From Siphlonurus alternatus (taxonomy: Eukaryota; Arthropoda; Insecta; Ephemeroptera; Siphlonuridae): 64,000 nucleotides of DNA. Below the pieces are notes generated by a model, which was not told the origin of the DNA, did not search any database, and saw nothing but the letters and a program-made list of their open reading frames with translations. Made by a program: the position numbers and the translations under genes. The stretch lies in contig OX463782.1 in NCBI GenBank assembly GCA_949825025.1, positions 2,119,501-2,183,500 of the forward strand, in the 5' to 3' direction. Positions 58,435 to 64,000 of this stretch are shown here, piece by piece. Numbering within the stretch: position 1 is the first letter of the stretch; every line of letters starts with the position of its first letter.

Positions 58435-58790
58435 ATACAAGGATATACCCGGCCGGCTCGAGGCGGGTTAATGTGCAGAGATAAAGGAGGGAAAGGTTGG
58501 TGCATTTGCTGCGGTGAGACTGAGGGAACCGTGGAAAACTTCAGTCAGAACGGACACCCCTATACTATATATAAATATATTGCGTAAATATAAGCATATA
58601 TATGAAATATATCATGATGTGTAATTGTGATTTTTTTACATATATAAAACTGCATGTATGATTTTTTTTTTACTATAAAATCTCCTACAAACCTTTTTGA
58701 AATTATAAATTATCACTTTTTTTAAAGTACATTTAATCAATGGACCAAAGTGATGCCCAAGGCCTGGGAAACCACACATATGTGATCATG
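58435..58790 (-). mobile_element. 5S-SINE remnants, broken in two
   Basis: 58435-58570 holds the tail and central domain (GAGACTGAGGGAACCGTGGA). 58736-58790 holds ATGGACCAAAGTGATGCCCA, the next part toward the head. They are separated by about 165 bp of AT-rich sequence; the 5S head is absent. Confidence 0.7.
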
Positions 58791-58794
58791 GTAA

Positions 58795-59680
58795 ATATTG
58801 AATAAAAAAGTTAAAAAAAAAATAAGTGTATTCATATCTAAAACTCCCATTGCAAATAAGAAAATATTTAACTTATTTTACTATTTACTGTATCTACAAT
58901 GTAACAAGCATTAATTTTAATCCTCGCATTTACATAAGATAATATAATTTCCCTAAAATTTGCATCAGTGATTCATATTAACGTGTAATTTTCTAATCGA
59001 AAAGCTCAAAGAGGTTTATAAAACGACTTTTAGCGTTAGTTAAACACACTAAAATGTCTTTCACTTTCTGGTATAAAATTTAATGAAATTTCATGTGTGT
59101 GATATTGACAGTGGCTAAATTACATCACAGACTGTCCTCAAAATGTCCTCTGTTAGAAATGTCCGAATTGAATTAAACGTGCGAACCAACGAGTTAAAAC
59201 CAGGGGTTTTATTTTACCAAATTACGTCTGGAGCTGCGAATTTGAGAGTTTTAATTTAAAATTTCTTAATAAGAAAAAGTAACCTTTATAAATTTGTGTA
59301 TGTAACGAAAATTTAATTAAAATATATTATTATTTTTAATTAAATTTAACACGATTTGTAATTTTATCTAGGTTTTTATCAAATTAAAACTCAGTTTACA
59401 AATTAGTTCAGTGTTCTTTTTTTTTTATCATAGCTCTTCAATAGCCGTGACAATACAAATAGTATGAAGATTTTTGTTTTAAATTAAATATATTATTAAA
59501 TATACTCACCGTTGTATGGCAATTTCCACGCTCAGAAGTTTCTTATCGGAATATGAACCATAATATACCTGTGTTTAAATTTTTATCTTGTTACTCGTTT
59601 TCATAATTAGCTCATGTTAATGAAAACGAATTATTTTTTAACAATATTTTTTGTCATTATTTTCTCAATCTTAATCGTGT
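58795..59680. other. AT-rich interval, nothing supported
   Basis: No gene or repeat copy identified. Confidence 0.4.
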
Positions 59681-59686
59681 CTGCAT

Positions 59687-59689
<3 letters not shown>

Positions 59690-59759
<70 letters not shown>
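59690..59759. repeat. (TA)n microsatellite
   Basis: Pure TA run. The poly(YI) open frame through it is an artefact. Confidence 0.95.
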
Positions 59760-59765
<6 letters not shown>

Positions 59766-59999
59766 TATACAGAATATAGTATACATTTTCATTCTTCATA
59801 TAATGATTCTGTATAATATAAAATTACAAAGTATTGAAATAAATATGTTGCATTTGTTATATATAATTTAAACATTATCTATATAATCTGCATGAACAAT
59901 AACTTTAAACGCATAATATAATAGCAAATTTATATACTAGAATCGAACTGTGTATAATTATAAATAAGTACTTGTAACTATGCATAATGGGAACGATTC

Positions 60000-60135
60000 A
60001 CGAAGAGTATAGTTATCCAGGTTTCTCACTAACCACTTTTTATAATGTCATTGATTTAGGTTGGCGCTAACCACGGTTAGAGTGCATAACCTGGATGAAT
60101 AAATATATTTCTTGGGTAGCTCCATCGTGAACCGT
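60000..60135. mobile_element. Decayed foldback with ATTCACGAAGA end
   Basis: GATTCACGAAGAGTATAG and ATCCAGGTT at the left are mirrored loosely by AACCTGGAT and CATCGTGAACC at the right. Related to 6364-6478. Confidence 0.5.
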
Positions 60136-60139
60136 CTCC

Positions 60140-61020
60140 ATTAATATAATTTGTTTTCCATTTTTATTTCTTGTATCTGAATTGCACTAAATACAAAACT
60201 GTTGCCATTTAACTGGTATAGTTTTTTTCTCAAATCTATTCAATTAGAATTTATTTTATTTTGCAGAGTTTGCAACAAATTTTCATTATAAAAAAAAATA
60301 AATCTAGTTAACATAATGATTGATAAACGATTTCGTTTACCCGAACTCGCCACATTCAGCTTACGGGCATGTAAGTGGATATCTCGATTTCCGATGAGAA
60401 AAGTAGTGGAGATTGGATTTCTTCTTGGCAGCGAGAATTGGAAGCATGGCCGTAAAATTGTCTACTCAAATTCTTGATTTTATATTGATAACAAAAAATC
60501 AGTGGAAATAAAAAAAAAATTAAAGCATGGAGATCTGTAGGCTAGATGGATTAGTAACAGCATTTAGTATCTATTACAATGGATATTCTATGGTACAAGA
60601 TTTAATAGTGCATGAAAATTACTAAACGTTTCTACATTAAATTACTTGCTAATTTGTGGAGAAAACAGCGTTTTTCAGTAAAAAAAAGTATTCTATTGCA
60701 ATTAAATTTGTATTTGATATAATATATTATGAATCAAGGACATTGCTTATATTTCAAATTGTTTTTAAAATAATAAGATTATTTTTATTTTCGATAAATT
60801 GCATTCCAATTTTTTAAATAATGTTGAAAGATTTTTCATGTTCTAAAAATTTTAAGGGAAGTGATTACATAAAAGTGCATGAAGAAATTCTAATGTTGCG
60901 TTGTAAGTGCAAGAAATGCATCTTTTTTTCTTAATAATTTAATTTGATTTAATCTCATGTATTGTTTGTTTTTCATACATTGAATGGTATATGTAAATTA
61001 TTTTATAAACACTATAATAT
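60140..61020. other. AT-rich interval, nothing supported
   Basis: 60340-60450 is slightly GC-richer but gives no convincing exon. Confidence 0.4.
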
Positions 61021-61027
61021 TATATAG

Positions 61028-61195
61028 TCCCTCGATCGTCCGGAATAATGAGCTATCTGCTATTTCAGGTGAGCGCAATAATAAGCTTTATGCTTATATT
61101 ATTTACAACTCATAATTGCGCTTACCTGAAAGAGCAGATAGCTCATTATTGCAATGAAATTGTGGTAGGCTTTCCGGATGAAAGACGATTATATT
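61028..61195. mobile_element. M2 foldback copy
   Basis: CGTCCGGAATAATGAGCTAT and TTCAGGTGAGCGCAAT are mirrored by ATTGCGCTTACCTGAA and AGCAGATAGCTCATTATTGC. The ends diverge slightly. Confidence 0.8.
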
Positions 61196-61199
61196 ATAT

Positions 61200-62220
61200 G
61201 AATCGAAAAAAATTTAAAACAGTCACATGCATGCGCATAATGCTAACTGTTGCTGGTAAGAATATTCGTGGAAGATCAGCTTTAATATTTTTAACTCTTG
61301 AATTTTATATAACCCAAGCTATAAGAAGAAATTAATCGTTTCAAATTTATGGTGCTAAAGTATACAGAAGTCAAAGATTTAAACTTTCTATGTTTTTTTT
61401 TATTAAATGTTTTCACAAATTAGAATCTAGTTTTTTTTTTCAGACTCCTTATATACATGAATAAATTCAAAATATGTATCATTGTAAATAGCCTACTGAA
61501 CACAACATACAAAGTGAAAGATAATGATTTTACAATTAACTGTTTCATGCACATTAATTAAATTTTCAGTTTTTCATTTTTTATTATTGTTGTTCAACTG
61601 GTTCTATGAAATATACCAAATAATATGCAGTGATGTGTATAAATTTGAATTTTTTGTTTATAACATATATAATATATATAACTGTATGATTTTTTACCAA
61701 AGTTGTCTACTCGTTGTAACAAGCCATTGTTTACAATGTCTGTCCCATCTCCACCAATCGAAAATAGTGTCAAGCATTTTCATAAACATGGTTTGTTAAA
61801 ATTATTTTGCGAGTATATAGAAGACTTTGTTTTTTACTATATAAAAATCTCCTAAAAAATATATAATATTTTTTAATTTATATGCGTGGTATGATCACTA
61901 GGCAGAAATTTTGTAAAAAATATAAAAAAACAAGGTAAATTTAATATGAAAAGATTATTTTACAAAATTAAAAAAAAAGCATCAAGGAATAAATTAATGG
62001 AGCCATAAATAGAGTCTTTAAATTTACATAAATTATCACACATGAAAAAAAAAAAGGATTTTAGGCATCAATGATGTATTATTCAAATTTTTAATGGAAG
62101 ATAGCAAGTGAACTGTTAAGTTAATTAGCACTCTACAGTATAATAATTAGCTATACACACACGCCTCTGGAACTGAAACGTTTTCTTTAACACCTTATTA
62201 CAGAAAAAAAATATTATATG
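61200..62220. other. AT-rich interval, nothing supported
   Basis: Short frames only; no splice or composition support. Confidence 0.4.
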
Positions 62221-62224
62221 CATT

Positions 62225-62406
62225 TTTTTTTTAATTTTGGAGGAATTTAGGGCGAGAAAAGCGCACTTGCTTCAATTTCATATCGCAGCCATGTTGGCGA
62301 TAAAATTGCTCCCCGCAATCGAAGAAATTCCGAGCCTCTGATTGGCTACAGCACGCGATTTTCTCGCTTTCCCCGCTCCATGGAAATGCAGGTAAATCTA
62401 CCTTAA
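62225..62406. mobile_element. M8-related foldback, diverged
   Basis: GAAAAGCGCACTTGCTTCAA, GCAGCCATGTTGGCGATAAA and GAGCCTCTGATTGGCTACAG are shared with 41595 and 46276. It ends AAATCTACCTTAA. Confidence 0.6.
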
Positions 62407-62504
62407 AACACTTTACATTTATAACACAAAATACACCTGTATGATTTTTTTTTTGCACTGTATACATATACTGTATACTGTATACATCATAGATGCCTTG
62501 AATT

Positions 62505-62640
62505 AATCAATTACCCAAAATCTTCAAAAACAAAATGAAATAACGCTGTGACGTCATAATCACGTAACGTTGCGTGTTAGATATGTACATGACATTCTCG
62601 TATATCAAAGCGTTTTGTAACACAATGTTAAGGGTTTATA
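62505..62640. mobile_element. M5 foldback copy, diverged
   Basis: CGCTGTGACGTCATAATCAC at the left; TTTTGTAACACAATGTTAAG at the right. One TGACGTCA is intact (about 62549). Confidence 0.6.
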
Positions 62641-62644
62641 TTTT

Positions 62645-63181
62645 TTTTTGTATTTCGACTTCAGACTATGATGATGGCGTGAAATTAAATTAATTATTAG
62701 GGGATTTTTATTAATTTCTTACTTTTTCGCCTTCTCACAAAATATTCTCCTATAAAATTTTAAGAATGTTGGAGGTTTCACAAAACATCTGAAAAATGAA
62801 TTGACAGCATAAATCATGCTCATGCATGTCCATTAGCCTCAATAAATAAACTGCAAGAATCATTCTGAAAAAGACATTCGTGATATCCTGAATTGTACAA
62901 CATCGCTCAAGGTTATATGTTTGTACAATATACGTTTCTTTGTTTTCACAAAAAGAAAATGTTCTTATTCCTCGAGGGGCATGAGGCGCTGCTTTTTATT
63001 TTGCTGTATTTTCATATTTGTTTTCTTGCAGCCAAAAAAAAAAAAAAAAAAAATGGAAACATATTATAAATATTCATTCTCCCAAATCAATTTTTATATA
63101 TTCCTTCCACTAAAATAAATAAAACGAGGATATTTGTATTTATTTGTATTTTTTAAATATTTTTTTTTATCAATGTGGCGA

Positions 63182-63185
<4 letters not shown>
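62645..63185. other. AT-rich interval, nothing supported
   Basis: Includes an A run at about 63035-63053. No gene supported. Confidence 0.4.

Positions 63186-63186
<1 letters not shown>

Positions 63187-63229
<43 letters not shown>
63187..63229. repeat. (CT)n microsatellite
   Basis: Pure CT run; frames across it are artefacts. Confidence 0.95.
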
Positions 63230-63233
<4 letters not shown>

Positions 63234-63734
63234 TTCTTTTTTTTTTCCAAACAATGGATTGTAATCAGAATTGTGTACATCGGAAAGCTCATAGCTGTGA
63301 TTGAATTTTCAGTTGGGAGGAATGCATTGCAATCATACGTGGAAATGAGGCTATTCACATTCAAATTCTTATGCTTCTTATGCAGAATTTCAATTTATCC
63401 ACACTAAACTTTTATTAATTTTATTTTAAATTGATGACAACTTTATAGTTTTATTTATAACATAAAATGTTCTGATTTGAAAAGAAAATAAAACATGAAT
63501 ATTCCCATAAAATATTGAATTTTTGTTTGTAGTGTAACAAAAGATACTCTATATATTATATATGAGACTAAGAGAAAAAAACAATGCAACAACACGGTCC
63601 GATTCAAATGTTAAATAATTTGTGTTTTTTAAATAATAATAAATTTTATGAAAGTCGGTCCATTAGTAGAAAATTCAAATTAAAAATGTATTTTTGGTAA
63701 ATATAAATATGGATTCATGAATATATAAATATCG

Positions 63735-63890
63735 GAGCATCACGAACTTTATTTACCCTGTATGTGGACCTTGGCACGCAGCATATGGAGCTCTAGGTGT
63801 AAGGATTTCGAGAGGGCTAAAATTTCAAATCTGTATGTCTCTTGGAGCAAATAATGCAGGCTAGGGTGAAGTTCATACTGTTTTAAAATT
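63735..63890. mobile_element. M10 foldback, longest copy
   Basis: CATCACGAACTTTATTTACC is mirrored by GGGTGAAGTTCATACTG, and CAAATCTGTATGTCTCTTGG matches the fragments at 24666 and 49745. The arms are decayed. Confidence 0.5.
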
Positions 63891-64000
63891 TACTGCCCTT
63901 AACATTAAATTTATTGAACATCAGATCCATTGGTGAGCAACCTTCATGATTTTTTTTGATTTTTTTTTTAATTTACATATTTAGATTCAGGACCGGCCTT

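Noticed and set aside
59614..59871. 85-codon open frame with a poly(YI) block
   Set aside because: Crosses a (TA)n microsatellite; no composition or splice support.

Overview
This is eukaryotic nuclear DNA: AT-rich, spliced, and very rich in repeats. The one unambiguous protein gene, an insect-type neuropeptide GPCR of the CCHamide/bombesin-like family on the minus strand at about 52.1-53.3 kb, points to an arthropod, probably an insect. I cannot name the order or species. No bacterial-style operon, phage or CRISPR array is present.

Layout. 1-17 kb is repeat-dominated: a 79-bp tandem repeat, a 15-bp minisatellite, many foldback MITEs, two 3' ends of one LINE family, long (TA)n and (GA)n tracts, and one GC-rich exon-like patch (12.3 kb). 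17.4-25.7 kb holds six exon-like patches on the plus strand. Splice phases agree within the first four and within the last two, so they probably belong to one or two multi-exon genes I cannot identify. 28.2-30.2 kb is a sharply bounded GC- and CpG-rich island (rDNA-spacer-like or promoter-like). It is followed by a possible first exon at 30.58 kb and a possible last exon at 33.5 kb. 31-43 kb contains 5S-rRNA-derived SINEs, a nearly perfect 290-bp palindrome and a 3.3-kb giant foldback element whose arms are tandem repeats. 43-51 kb is AT-rich with more foldbacks and a second nearly perfect palindrome. 51.1-52.0 kb is a degenerate CTGACA/TGACTCA-rich repeat just downstream of the receptor stop codon. 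53.4-58.8 kb holds SINEs, an intact 5S rRNA gene (55.27 kb) beside an inverted 5S relic, and small palindromes. The rest is AT-rich filler with microsatellites.

The main theme is inverted-repeat structure. At least nine families of short foldback/TIR elements recur, often nested. One family carries insertions at the same internal position in two copies. Several families carry the palindrome TGACGTCA, which occurs 17 times here. SINEs with a 5S head and at least one with a tRNA-like head share a conserved central segment. Coding calls other than the GPCR rest on reading frames, splice-site matches and codon-position composition alone, and are marked with modest confidence.
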